Below are positions 34,717-45,559 of a stretch of DNA of 64,000 bases, piece after piece. Numbering within the stretch: position 1 is the first letter of the stretch; the number at the start of each line of letters is the position of its first letter. The stretch is from Megamerina dolium (Eukaryota; Arthropoda; Insecta; Diptera; Megamerinidae). The DNA is taken from the NCBI GenBank assembly GCA_963854835.1, contig OY978525.1, positions 6,200,001 to 6,264,000 on the forward strand, written 5' to 3'. The notes below the pieces were generated by a model. It searched no databases. It saw only the letters and a list, made by a program, of their open reading frames with translations, and was not told the origin of the DNA. The translations under genes and the position numbers were made by a program.

Positions 34717-37066
34717 CCCTCTGCTACTGACGTGGGTTAATTTTTACAATTCTGCTGACGTGGGGTCTAGCAGACCTCATTTCTAAACTGGTTTCCTATT
34801 TTGAAATTTTTAACTAGCGCCTTTTTGGCTGTATTTTTAATAAGAGCAGAGAGTTTTTAAGCAAACAAATTATACACACTTGATATATAAGGCATTTTTT
34901 GAGCAATATAGTTTATTTCGTTTGGGCTCATAAAAACAACAAAAATAATTCACATCTTTTGAAAACAAAAAAAAGTATACATTTTACAAAGTTTTCATGA
35001 ACTTTTTCTTTTTAATATTAAAAGTACTTAACAAATAACTTAAATAATGACTTTTAGCCAAATCGCACGGTGAGATCAATACTAATGCAGTCTTCAAATA
35101 TTACATTTTTTCTTGGCAGTCTGCACACAAAGGGGAAGAACACTGCAAGCAAATCGGTTTCTCGCAAGAACAGCAGCTGTATTTTGTTTTTCTTTTTAGT
35201 TTCGTTGGACAAATATGACATAGTTTTCTACCAACGATTGCCTCAGACTGAACCTTAGCAGATGGAGGAGGCAAGTCTATTCCCAGAACTCGATTGATGG
35301 TCATGCGCAGTTCTCTTGGCAATCTATGGTTATATACACGTGCTTTCATGTGATCTAGCACCATTTCCCGAGCCATATTCAACAAAAACATGCCTCTTCT
35401 CATTTGGGTCCGAATTATCACATGCTTGGTAAGCAACGAAACAGTTGATACTTATCATATCCAGTAGTCTGTAGAAAATTGCCATCGGCCAACGACGAGT
35501 TTTACGACCACAAGAATAAACTGAGCACTTCTTGTCGATCTCATCAACGCCGCCCTTAGTATGATTATAATCTATTATCATTAGTGGTTTGCTTGATTCA
35601 CTGTCGGATTCTGAAGTATTATGTGTGGATGAGATTAAAAGAACTACTTTATTTTTTTTTGGAACATAAGATAATAAGGAAAAGTCTTTGGTGAATCCGT
35701 AAAGTGAACTTCCAATTTCTCTGTTTTTGTTTGGCAAAAAGCTTGAAGGAATTTCTCTCTTATTCTTTTTTAATGTTCCGAAATAAGTAAGATTCTTTCT
35801 TAGCAAAGTTTCCACTAGTGGGATGGAACTGAACCAGTTGTCAGCTGTGATGTTTCGGTTTGAGCCTTCAATAACTTTCACAAGACGTAAGACTGATTGC
35901 GATGGCACCGATAATTTTTCTTCTTCTTCATTTAGTCCAACTCCATCGGAATTTTTACCACAGTAGATATAAGCGTTGTAGGTATAAAAAGTTTGTGCGT
36001 CACATAAAATCATGATTTTCAGTCCATATTTAGCAGGTTTTTGTGGCATGTAGATTACAAATTTACTATTTACGTCCTCTATATGGAACCAGCATCTCAT
36101 CAATGCACATATAGGCTCCCGGGGAGTATTGAGCTTGAGAATTTATGATAAACTTGTTAAATATATTTGATATAGGAGCCAGGGAATCCTCTTTTAAACG
36201 TTCTTCTCTTGTAGTAAGATCATCAAATCTCAAACAGTAGACTAAACATGAAAATCTGTTCTTAGACATAACGCAGCGAAATATTTCATGTCCTGTTCCA
36301 TCAGTAGCAAATATTGTATTGAGATCAGAGTTGTTGCATTTGAGCACCGACGAATAATATAAGAGCCCTATGAACGTTCTCATTTCAATCTCACTTGTGT
36401 CCATAAGTTCTGATCGGTTGCTAGTTTTGAAACGGCTTCTAAACATATCAAGCTTTTTATTAGTATTAACTACCAAGTCCGAAAGCATTGACTCATCAAA
36501 AAACTTGGTCCAAAGATCAACATAACATTCAAATTTTGAGGGAGTTAGAAGACCTAGTGACTTATTGATGTTATGAGCTCGCACCCTGGAATTTCTTGGA
36601 CCTTCTTGAGCAGCCCATACAAAGCCATTTTTGCCTTTAAAGAAAGTCTCTCTAATAGATTCTGTAAGAGCTCCTGTAAGCTGATTACTTTCCTCTTGAA
36701 GGTCCGTTTCCAGCGAAATTTCTTCGTCCTCAAGTTCAATTTGTTCTGGTACAAAATTTGGATCTTCTATTTCTTCGTCATCGCTAAAATCTTCACCTTC
36801 CTCATCAATTTGCTCGAACCACTCAACTATTTGCTCTTCATTGGTTTTAAAAATTCCGGCTGCAGATCGTTTGAAGGAAGCCATTGTGTTAGAACTTACT
36901 ACCTAAATAAGTATACGCAAAGATATAATATTACTGACGTGAGGTCTGATAGACACTATGGAAGTTTTACAATACTACTGACGTGAGGTCTACTAGACAC
37001 TATGGAAGTTTTACAATACTACTGAGGTGGTGGTCTGCTAGATACTTACACTAACGCTGACGTGGG
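34717..37066 (-). mobile_element. piggyBac-like element
   Basis: Contains a minus-strand piggyBac transposase frame with two frameshifts. Flanking it are subterminal copies of CTGACGTGRGGTCTAGTAGAC-type words: two at the left (about 34728, 34760) and four at the right (36944-37066). The outermost bases are CCC at 34717-34719 and GGG at 37064-37066, as expected for piggyBac ends, but neither is beside an intact TTAA, so the exact borders are uncertain. Length about 2.35 kb, close to the usual 2.4-2.5 kb. A minus-strand AATAAA near 34920 may be the polyadenylation signal. Confidence 0.7.
35101..36884 (-). pseudogene. piggyBac transposase (two frameshifts)
   Basis: Three overlapping frames form one transposase of about 590 residues. 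Frame 1 (36884-36066): acidic N terminus (DEEGEDFSDDEEIEDPNFVP), the LWTKFFDES region and the first catalytic aspartate in YMCIDEMLVPYRGR. Frame 2 (from about 36090): PQKPAKYGLKIMILCDA, the second aspartate in NITADNWFSSIPL, and the third pair in KGGVDEIDKKCSVYSCGRKT. Frame 3 (from about 35400): AREMVLDHMKARVYNHRLP and a C-terminal cysteine-rich zinc-binding domain (CHICP..., CCSCEKPICLQCSSPLCADC). All catalytic acidic residues are present, no in-frame stop lies within the domains, and the shifts fall near 36070-36100 and 35385-35400. Confidence 0.88.
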
Positions 37067-37248
37067 TATACCACAGACACCTTACGACCCAACCGCGCGC
37101 ATACGTTGCCGACTAACACTTTTTTCGCACTGGGCGATGTCAAAGCACAAAGAGAAAAGGTACCCAGAGCGTAGAGATCGTGCCTTTGGATTTAGCGAAC
37201 ATATGCACGAAGTTTCGTTTGGTGTCTGTCAGACTACCACGTCAGCTG
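37061..37248. repeat. Inverted pair of piggyBac-end-like words
   Basis: CTGACGTGGGTATACCACAG followed by ACACC at the left, and its near-inverse (GGTGTCTGTCAGACTACCAC then GTCAG) around 37219-37243. The two face each other across about 160 bp. This may be the true right end plus a remnant of a second copy of the piggyBac-like element. Confidence 0.5.
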
Positions 37249-37354
37249 CAGAGGGCTATTTTCAAGTGCTTTTAAGTTCATTTTGTAACGAACCACAAGG
37301 CTACATACAAGGAGTTTGTATGTAAACAAAATGTTGTTTAGTAAAAGTTAAGTC

Positions 37355-37500
37355 TAAGTCTGTCATACATTTTACCCCTCTTGAAGTACTCTGGGGAGCA
37401 AAATCTCTTATAAATCGCAAATTTTGTAAGCGAATCCTTGCAAGCGGTACAAATAAAAAGTAAGCGTATTCAAAATAATTTTGAGAAGAGAAAATTAATG
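37355..37500 (-). repeat. Family C repeat scrap
   Basis: GTCTGTCATACATTTTACCC, CTCTTGAAGTACTCTGGGGA and, later, GAAGAGAAAATTAATGGGGT are in the same order as in minus-oriented units at 57.4-57.9 kb. One unit only. Confidence 0.6.
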
Positions 37501-37505
37501 GGGTA

Positions 37506-37682
37506 CAGTGGCGTAGCCCGGATTTTGGAGGTGGGGAGGGGAGGGTAAGATGAAAAAGATGTATAGTAAAAAATTTTAATGAATGATTTTTTAATATCTA
37601 TTATATTCTTATTTTTCTTTTTTAACAAATCCATCGACCAAGAGAGGGATCTATCCTCCTGCTCACGCCCCTGGCTAAGCCA
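37506..37682. mobile_element. Possible hAT-type remnant (CAGTGGCGTAGCC end)
   Basis: The left end CAGTGGCGTAGCCCGG is typical of hAT-like insect MITEs. The right end, read inversely, is GGCTTAGCCAGGGGCG, a partial match. Small and decayed; no clear 8-bp duplication. Confidence 0.4.
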
Positions 37683-37949
37683 ATCATGGGGTAATATATT
37701 TTTTTGGGGATGATTCTAAGTACTTTTCATGATTTTTTTAAGGTTAGGGATGAGACCTTTTAATTTTCTTTCATATAGCACAGCATTCATTTCGCTTCAA
37801 AGCTTGCTGAAATTTAGTCTTGTAATGATGGAAACTCAAATCGTTTGTTGCGATGCCACCAACCTCTTCATGATGATATGACAAACCTTATTGAAGTTGA
37901 CAGAACTTTTTGACATTTTAGTACGACACTACGATAAAAACACCCTTTA

Positions 37950-38828
37950 CATTCAACTAGCTGGGAAGCGAGTAACCGATAAGCATTTATACCTCTGCCA
38001 TATCAAGTTTGTGAACATTTATAAGTACAATATTGTCTATATTACGTACATACAATGAGACAATGAGTCGCATATATTAGACCCTTTTGTATTTAGGTTT
38101 TACGTATTGTAGTTTTGTATGTTACATACAACAAAAGGTATATATATATATTGTATTTGAGGCGATTCCAAAAATAAAAGCCACTTTAGATGAAACACAA
38201 AGTAGGCGTATCTATACACCCATATACGTATGTACATTTTGTATGCTATAGAAATTGATTAATATTTTTAGTAACACATTTCTATAGGGTTCATTTATAA
38301 TACCATTAAATTTAGATTTAATTATTCATTATAATGCTTGTTGTTGTTGTTGTTTTTTTTTTTACTTTTTTTTTCTCAACAATTATTTCCACATTAACAT
38401 ATTTACGAAGAGTATATGTAATTACTCAAGCTGAAGTGTCTCAAACATATCATAGAATGAGCACCCACTTGAGTAAAGATTTTAACACTATTTCTTTATC
38501 AAGTACTCTATTGCATGAAATCGTGAAGAATGAGTATGCTCTTCATAAATTTTTTAAACTCATATGCATAGATTAGAATATGAAACTGACAAACGACCTA
38601 TGTAGACGGACAAAAAATTTTATGAGTTTTCATATGTAATTGAGATAAGATAATGGCAATATTCATAAATGTTCATTCTTACAACATCATAATAACATCA
38701 CAATAAGAGTACATAGGAAAACAATAATATAACATCTACATAAGTGCGTATTATTAGACTCGGAAGTGTCAAAGCATCAAATGGCAGACATAATTATGAC
38801 ATTTAGCCCCCGGCAAGTGCTTGATTAT

Positions 38829-38866
<38 letters not shown>

Positions 38867-39300
38867 GGTATTTCAAAATTCATATAAATTAGTATGTTTT
38901 TTCATTGGATTATGAAAATGTTGATTAAATATTTTGAAAGATTTTTTTTTCTAATACCTTTTCTTTATATTTTTTGACATTTTATTATTTTGTTTTGTAA
39001 ACTATGAACAATTGTGTTAATTGAATCAAGGAAAATATTTGGTATTGTTTTTAGTTTTTTTCTTTTTGCGATTTTTTATCAACAAAATCGTAAACAAGTT
39101 AAAATGTGAGAAAATAAATTTCATCATTATCATCTCAATATAATTTGTAAAAGCGAAAATAATCGATTATACGTCACTTCCTTTCCACGTTATTTTTAAA
39201 AATCTATTTATCTATAGAAAGAATATAACTCTGCAGCCGAAATATTTTGGAAATCCTAATTAATAAACCTAATATACATTCTAACCACTTTAACCTTTTT
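37950..39300. other. AT-rich stretch, no gene seen
   Basis: Contains (AC)n at 38834-38862 and several homopolymers; an 80-codon plus-strand frame at 38334-38576 has no recognisable domain. Confidence 0.4.
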
Positions 39301-39301
39301 G

Positions 39302-39507
39302 TCGTGGGGTGACGTACAACGTAGGGTGACCTACAACGTGGGGTGACCTACAACGTGGGGTGACCTACAACGTGGGGTGACCTACAACGTGGGGTGACCT
39401 ACAACGTGGGGTGACCTACAACGTGGGGTGACCTACAACGTGGGGTGACGTACAACGTAGGTTGACCTACAACGTGGGGTGACCTACAACGTGGGGTGAC
39501 CTACATC
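39302..39507. repeat. 17-bp minisatellite (CGTGGGGTGACCTACAA), ~12 copies
   Basis: Nearly homogeneous units with variants GACGTACAA (first and ninth) and CGTAGGG/CGTAGGT. GC-rich against the AT-rich background. The array lies about 100 bp from a SINE fragment. Confidence 0.93.
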
Positions 39508-39613
39508 ATGTCAACTTGACATATTTATGTCATTTTATGTTTTCACTTTCTTTGTATTTGCTTACTTAATTATGCAATCCTATATTGTAAAAAATAAATA
39601 AAATAAAATAAAA

Positions 39614-39826
39614 TAGCTTCTCTTTCAGTACTGTTGTACTTGTTAAATTTTGGGTGTTAGAAGGGACCTACTGATATTAGTCTATTCCGAACGGCAGAAC
39701 ACTTGTAATATCACTTTTTCAGGGATGAATTACCAATTGATTGCTAACATATGGGTACCGTTCGAAAATAAAATCTTTTCGATATTAAAATTGTGCTTAA
39801 GCCGAAGATTAAACCAGCCTATATTG
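39614..39826 (-). mobile_element. SINE fragment
   Basis: Matches the SINE body (TACTGTTGTACTTGTTAAAT, TCCGAACGGCAGAACACTTG, GGGTACCGTTCGAAAATAAA). An internal deletion near 39720-39730 and a decayed head (AAGCCGAAGATTAAACC) mark it as old. The tail is replaced by an (AAAAT)n run. Confidence 0.75.
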
Positions 39827-40261
39827 TCGTACCTATCTAATATATGGACATTTCTGCGAAAAGGTCAATCAAAACTTAAAAATTGAAAATTACTTTAAGC
39901 ATGCTAAAATAAAGCTTTACCCTCTGGTGCACCATCGTTAGCCAACCTTAATGAGCATTTGAAGTTGAGTTGAATATATGGAAAACCAAAAAAAAAAAAT
40001 AGAAAATTGCGTACTTCAGACCCACAATCTGAGAACACACTCCAATATTTATATACATCAAAAGTAAAAATATTATTGTTCAATTTACTGAAAAAATACA
40101 CAAGTGGGTTAAATGCACATATATTAGCATATAAGTTTATGGATGAGTCATTATCATCATCATTATAAATTATGTATTCAAATTCTTTTAGCTTAATTTT
40201 AAAGATGAGAAAGCACTTTCGTATTTTGTTGCGACCGTATCCTTTTACCATATATTGGCTG

Positions 40262-40420
40262 ATATAAGATAATCAAGTACTCGACTTTGCCTAGTTTTTC
40301 ACCTAAATGTTGAACTAATCTATTTGCTATAAAACAGCACAAAATTTACATTAGATCCTTTCATTTGTCCTTACATTTCTTCATATTTTATACGCATTTA
40401 TGTCACGTCCGTAACCCAAA
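40262..40420 (-). repeat. Family E repeat unit
   Basis: The inverse of the 28.3-kb unit. Read on the minus strand it starts GGGTTACGGACGTGACATAA, then AATATGAAGAAATG and AATGAAAGGATCT. Confidence 0.65.
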
Positions 40421-40429
40421 TTATGATCA

Positions 40430-41890
40430 TATCTATATATTTATTTATTACTCAATGACAAAAAAATTTTTTTTTTTTTTTTGCAAAAATAATATTCTAA
40501 TTTTATAAATTTATATGCAATTTAATAAACTCCAAAAAATAATATTTCTTTATTGCACTAAGTATTTCCATTTCAAGTGACTTGTTGTCACATTTTTGCC
40601 ACCTTCAATTGAAAAAATTTCAATAATTTCCAAATAAATACTTTAAATAGTTTATATATAATTGGATAATTCAACTTATGCACATATTTTTTCCAACTAT
40701 CGTACTTGTTCTCCTACAAATTGTTTACGCTACAAAAAAAAAAAAAAATAAAATAAATAAATACTCGTAGGTGTATTCAACCAGACAGAATAGAATAATT
40801 TAAAACAAGTTTTTCCACAGTGTTAAATATACAACAATATAATAGATATTGCTAACAATTCTAGTATTATTTTGACTAATTTCTTTCGTAATAATTCAAA
40901 GTCCAAACAATTTAATAACATGCACATATTAAGTAATAAATAATTGGTAAGAAAAATGGAAATAACTGAAATTGTTCAAAGAATACGTCATCAATAATGA
41001 CAGCTAATAAATATATACGACAATATCAATAATAAATTATTTAAATTATGCAAATCAGTGTATGGTAAAGTGCAAAAAAAAAAAGCAAAACCTACCGACA
41101 TTTTTAATACGTTTAATTTTTGCTATTGTTTCTTTTTTTATTTTTCCTCCAGCATATGAAGCATATTTTAAAAATAAATACATAAATTAACACACAAAAA
41201 AAAAACAGTCTATGAAGAGAAGTAGAAAAACAAAAGAATAAAGAATTAATGTAAAATTATATAATTTATAAACAGAAAACGTTGCAAATACATAACTTAT
41301 AATCTTAGCAAAATGTCATACATTTATAAAGCACATAGGTTAAAGTTATGAAATGAATATTTTATGAGTTTTTCAAAAATGATCTCATTTTACATATAAA
41401 TACAATATACTGATTATATACACAGAACACAGAAACTAAGATTGCGCCCATTTTTTACCACTAATCGGTTCACAGTGAATTTGACATATTGTGACGTAAT
41501 AGTAGTTCCAAGAGTTGCATTAGCATCAAGCATCGAGACTTTTTATGTGGGCACTTTCATAAGGATGTGTATATTTTAATTTCGTTTGACAGATGAATAT
41601 GCAAGCATACTTGCTATGCCTTTATTTCGCATTGTTTATATTTCTCTTTTCTATTTGTACGCAATTTTCTAATTTTCTCTGAAGCAGCTGAATTGAAGTA
41701 TTATGTCACATCTAAAAAAATCGTCTCTGATGGGCATAATCTTCTTTTCTATCATTCTTGGATTATATATTGATTTGAAAACTTTTAAATATAAAGCAGT
41801 TTAGGCAAAAAAAGCACTCAAATATATGCAATCAATAACAAACAACTTTTTGAAGGTTAGGTTTTGAAGTGTTGCAACACTATTAGAAAA
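40430..41890. other. AT-rich stretch, no gene seen
   Basis: No exon or mobile element recognised. Confidence 0.4.
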
Positions 41891-41898
41891 TGTATATT

Positions 41899-42514
41899 AG
41901 GGCTGTTCAGAATCTTGTGCAAATGGTCTTGCATCATTGCAATTGCAAAATGGTATAGTAAATTTTTGCTTTACACTAACAAAATATACAGTCGTGCATT
42001 TACTACACTCTTGCAACGACGCAACACCAAAAACCCGTAGGTTATGTATGCAACACTGAATTGCAAACTAACAGCTGATCAGCAACAAAATAAAAAAAAA
42101 AAACTGAAAATGGAAGGCGTACAAATCAAAAAAAAAGAATAAATGAAGAATGAAAGAATAAAGAATAATAAATAAATAAAAAATGCATCCTCATCAAATT
42201 CTAATTTAATGAAAAATGGTTATTTACAGAAATTATGAAGAGAATATTTCATACCTTCGTTGCACATAATTTCATCAGCAGCTTCGTCAATTAAAGAGTC
42301 GACTATTTGCTCCTTACAGCTTTTTTTCGGCATTTCTTCTAATTTGTGCGCAATTTTAACATCAAAATAATTTGCTATTTCACCAATCAGCTGTGAATAG
42401 CTTGGCTTGCAACAAGTAATGCAAAATAAACAAAAAAGTCGTTCACAATTGATGATAAATATTTACAATTGCACGAATTTGCAATCTTAAATGCACAAGA
42501 TTCTGAACAGCCCT
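41899..42514 (-). mobile_element. Inverted-repeat element carrying a BESS/MADF-like coding fragment
   Basis: The ends are perfect 23-bp inverted repeats beginning AGGGCTGTTCAGAATCTTGT. On the minus strand, roughly 42410-42275, an open stretch reads PSYSQLIGEIANYFDVKIAH, then KLEEMPKKSCKEQIVDSLID and EAADEIM. The pattern (F...IA..L..MP.K.....I...L.EA) resembles the BESS motif at the C terminus of MADF-BESS proteins, a type of accessory protein carried by PIF/Harbinger transposons. So this is probably a deletion derivative that kept the tail of such a protein. The target duplication is not clear (flanks TATATT and GTTATT), so superfamily is inference. Confidence 0.6.
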
Positions 42515-42568
42515 GTTATTTATTAGTTAGATATTGCAAATGCAATGCAAATGTAAGCTATACTCTTT

Positions 42569-42773
42569 TAGTGTTGCATACTTTCAAGCGTATAATTAGC
42601 ATTGCATCATAAACTCCACTATTGATTTGCATTCTTGATCTTAAACCAATTCATAAAGAAATTGTAGTAATGGCATTTTAATATCTAGAAAATTAATGAA
42701 GTTCATGGTGCAAATGATGATCTTGCAAATGAGCATATGCAAAATATTATGCACTTGAAAGTATGCAACACTA
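42569..42773. mobile_element. 205-bp MITE with perfect 20-bp inverted ends
   Basis: The left end TAGTGTTGCATACTTTCAAG is exactly inverted at the right (CTTGAAAGTATGCAACACTA). The terminal TAGTG resembles hAT ends, but no 8-bp duplication is visible. A relative lies at 10.37-10.5 kb. Confidence 0.82.
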
Positions 42774-42819
42774 AAATAGTTTAGCATATATTTATTATGC
42801 ATATGCAATATGTAATTAA

Positions 42820-43215
42820 TAGGAGTGTTCTCGTATGAAATAGTTTGTGATAATTGTTACAAACTATCACGTTTTGGTGTTCTCGTAAAAAACTTGCAAA
42901 GAAGGGGAAATTGAGAGAGCGAAATGACATTTCATTTTGAGGGGAAGATGCAAATTGTTACTGGACAAATTTATGCCAGTAAATACTTACAACTAGGAAA
43001 AACAGCTGACCATTAAGCAAAAGAAACTAACAAGCAAACAAACAATTGCAATTTACTTAGTGGAATATCAGCTGTTCGTGAAACTTGCAGGTTTTTGCTG
43101 GTTTTGCGTTCTTGTACTTTATGGCATATTTTTCTCTTTGAGAGCGAATGCTGTCAAATTCTCAGAAATTTGTTTACTGGATAATTGTTACTGGAAAAGT
43201 ACGAAAACACACCTA
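42820..43215. mobile_element. ~396-bp MITE with TA-bounded inverted ends
   Basis: Left end TAGGAGTGTTCTCGTA, right end inverted TAGGTGTGTTTTCGTA (14 of 16 match). If the outer TA is the target duplication, it would be a TA-inserting element. Inside, GTTTGTGATAATTGTTACAA and GATAATTGTTACTGG recur, extending the similarity of the two halves. Non-coding. Confidence 0.68.
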
Positions 43216-43219
43216 ATAT

Positions 43220-44390
43220 AAACACAATCAATTTACGACTAAAATTTGCAATTGTTTGCAAATAATTGCTATTTTGTAAAATTTCAAGAATTTATGAACA
43301 AGATAGTGAATACCATTATTTCATTAAACTAGTTGAAAATGTAATAAAAAAAAATCAATATAAAAAGAATAATAAACATATATCAATATTTTTTATTATA
43401 ATTTATTTGCATATTACATATTCCACAAATGTTGTCATACAAGCAATAATAATCAAATAATTTCAAACATATGCAATGAATATGTAATTAATTAACAATT
43501 GCCCTTTTTACGTGCATTTTATAGAAAAGGGCCACTATGCCACAACAACGAATAGTACTAACATTTTATATTACTTATCCGATTATTATTCAATGGCAAT
43601 TACATGACCCAATGAGTTTTATTTTTTATTTATTATTTTTTGTTATTACTACTTTTTAATCACATTAAATTGGTAACCATTATACCAAGCATACTTATTA
43701 GATTTCAGTTTCATGTTTTTGTTGTAATATGTGACTTTTTATTTCAATTTACTGTTTTCACATACTACTCGTACTTGTAGCATATTAAATTGTTGATAAT
43801 TTTGTACATAGAGAAAGTGCCCGCCAACACGTATCAATTTATGCTTATATCGACCTAAAAAGGGGATAATTTATTGTTCATTCATACATAGAAAATCATA
43901 TGATATTATGTTACCATATATGCTTTCATAGATACAAGGAGGGGGAGAGACTATATAAGTCTATATTCAGTATTTTTTTTTTTGTGCTCATTTAAAAATA
44001 TGCATTTCGAAGCACAGCTGATTTGAATCTATCATCCTACATTTGACATATTTTATTTATAAATATTACCAATTCTTGTGCTTTTATTTTATACTTAAAC
44101 ACTACTTTACTCAGTTTTAAACATTGATTGAGGGTGCAAAATTTTGACACAAATGATATAGAAATTATAATTTTTTTCAATCTGTATGAAATTTTCATAT
44201 TTCACATAGAGACAAAAATTGAAGAACATATTACTCAAATCGATTATTCTTTGGGGAAGCATAATTTTGTATTTTAATCAGTAATTTATTCTAGCCTTAA
44301 GGTGATTGATTCTTTTAAAGACAGAATAATATTCACATGCAATATGGTTATAATCAAACCTCACCAAATAGTTCTGCCTAACACAGTGGG
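43220..44390. other. AT-rich stretch, no gene seen
   Basis: No exon or mobile element recognised. Confidence 0.4.
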
Positions 44391-44397
44391 GCTCTAA

Positions 44398-44882
44398 TTT
44401 ATAATTTCTATCACCCTTATATGCCCAATGCTGACCTATGGCAGTGAAACATGGACTACAAGCAAATATGATGAATCAAGGCTCTGTACATTTGAGCGAA
44501 GAATATTACGCCGCATCTGCGCTGCAGTGAATGATGGAGGAGAATGACGCATACGCTTCAACTACGAACTTAAACATCTTTATAATAGACCCGACATCAT
44601 AGCCACCATCAAAACTCAACGACTTAGATGGGTTGGTCATATAGAGAGAGAGAGAGAGAGAATGAAGATTACCCCCCGCAACAAATCCTGCGTTCCACAT
44701 GCTATAGAACTAGGAAAAAGAGACGCCCAAGACTGAGATGGATGGACGAAGTGGACAGTGATGCAGCCACCCTAAACATCAGAAATTAGAGAACACTAGC
44801 GAAAGATAGAACCGTTTGGAGGCTGATTTTACATCAGGTGAAGACCCAGAGTTGTCTGGCCAACTATGATGATGATGATCAC
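44398..44882 (+). pseudogene. non-LTR retrotransposon, C-terminal fragment (RTE-like)
   Basis: 5'-truncated. Encodes MPMLTYGSETWTTSKYDES, LCTFERRILRRICA, then after a stop RIRFNYELKHLYNRPDIIA and QRLRWVGHIER, the usual downstream region of reverse transcriptase proteins of this kind. It continues KKRRPRLRWMDEVDSDA and a stop. A (GA)n expansion interrupts it at 44641-44661. The 3' end runs into ATGATGATGATGATC, consistent with the short tandem-repeat tails of RTE-type LINEs. Clade assignment is inference. Confidence 0.8.
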
Positions 44883-45300
44883 TTTTAGGACTTCTTTAAT
44901 TCTTTCTCGATTCGTTGCTAGTAGTTCCGAAATTAAAAAGTTGTATTAAGTGCGCAAGGTTAGAAACGCAAGATCAATATATGAACTTTTTCAAATCAAA
45001 AACTTTAAATGCGGTTTTCTTAAAATTCTCTAAATCGAATTACGTTTTGGTTTGCTAAAATTATATTTATTGGATCTAACACATCGTCTCATAATTCACC
45101 TCGTAAATGCTACATCAAATTATAGGTTTATTGTAGCAGTCTTGAGTGGTTGTTTTAGATTTCAATGATACCTTAAACATCCACAAGCCCATGGATGTTC
45201 CCAAAAATGTTTACGAAATTATACAAGCTCTTCTAAATAGCAATATTGAAAAAAACTTTTCATTCTCAAGTAAAATAGAAGAAGTTGCAGTTTGTGCAGT

Positions 45301-45486
45301 TTTTTTCTTTCAAAATGTGTTCACCTGTCTCCAAGCAATTGGAAATTCTTTTGCCAATAACAATTTGCCACGAAAATGCTTCTAAAAGTCCTCTATGACA
45401 AAGCTTAGTAAACGTGATGTTACATGAGCTCTACCATTCGGAAACGGCCAATATAATCAGATCACTTCTAACACTGTCTAAGTTTA
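45301..45486 (+). mobile_element. SINE fragment (body only)
   Basis: Carries the plus-strand body (TCCAAGCAATTGGAAATTCT, CACGAAAATGCTTCTAAAAG, TCTATGACAAAGCTTAGTAA, CATTCGGAAACGG). No tRNA-like head and no tail. An old copy. Confidence 0.7.
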
Positions 45487-45506
45487 GCAGTCGTAACAGT
45501 TGATTT

Positions 45507-45540
45507 CAAGATTTCTTCTTCTTGAGAAGAAGAAATCTTG
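45507..45540. repeat. 34-bp near-perfect palindrome
   Basis: CAAGATTTCTTCTTCT, 2-base spacer TG, AGAAGAAGAAATCTTG. The perfect 16-bp arms would form a strong hairpin. Confidence 0.9.
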
Positions 45541-45559
45541 TAAAAAAGAATTTATTGAT

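Larger units (their letters stand above)
33241..37947. mobile_element. Composite element: outer TA-flanked inverted repeats enclosing a ~160-bp array and a piggyBac-like insertion
   Basis: The left end AAGGGTGTTTTCATAGTGTC and the right end, read on the other strand, AAGGGTGTTTTTATCGTAGT followed by GTC, are inverted copies (one mismatch and a 3-nt gap). Each abuts TA (33239-33240, 37948-37949). Between them lie the ~160-bp tandem array (33.4-34.3 kb), a piggyBac-like element (34.7-37.1 kb), a family C scrap (37.35 kb) and a further remnant. I read this as one old non-autonomous element into which others inserted. The outer family is not identified. Confidence 0.6.

Noticed and set aside
37062..37325. 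87-codon plus-strand gene
   Set aside because: It begins inside piggyBac-end-like repeat words, has no recognisable domain, and overlaps the inverted pair at 37061-37243.
42275..42410. An upstream Kank exon (open frame followed by GTATGA)
   Set aside because: It lies wholly within a perfect 23-bp inverted-repeat element and resembles a BESS motif, so it belongs to the transposon.
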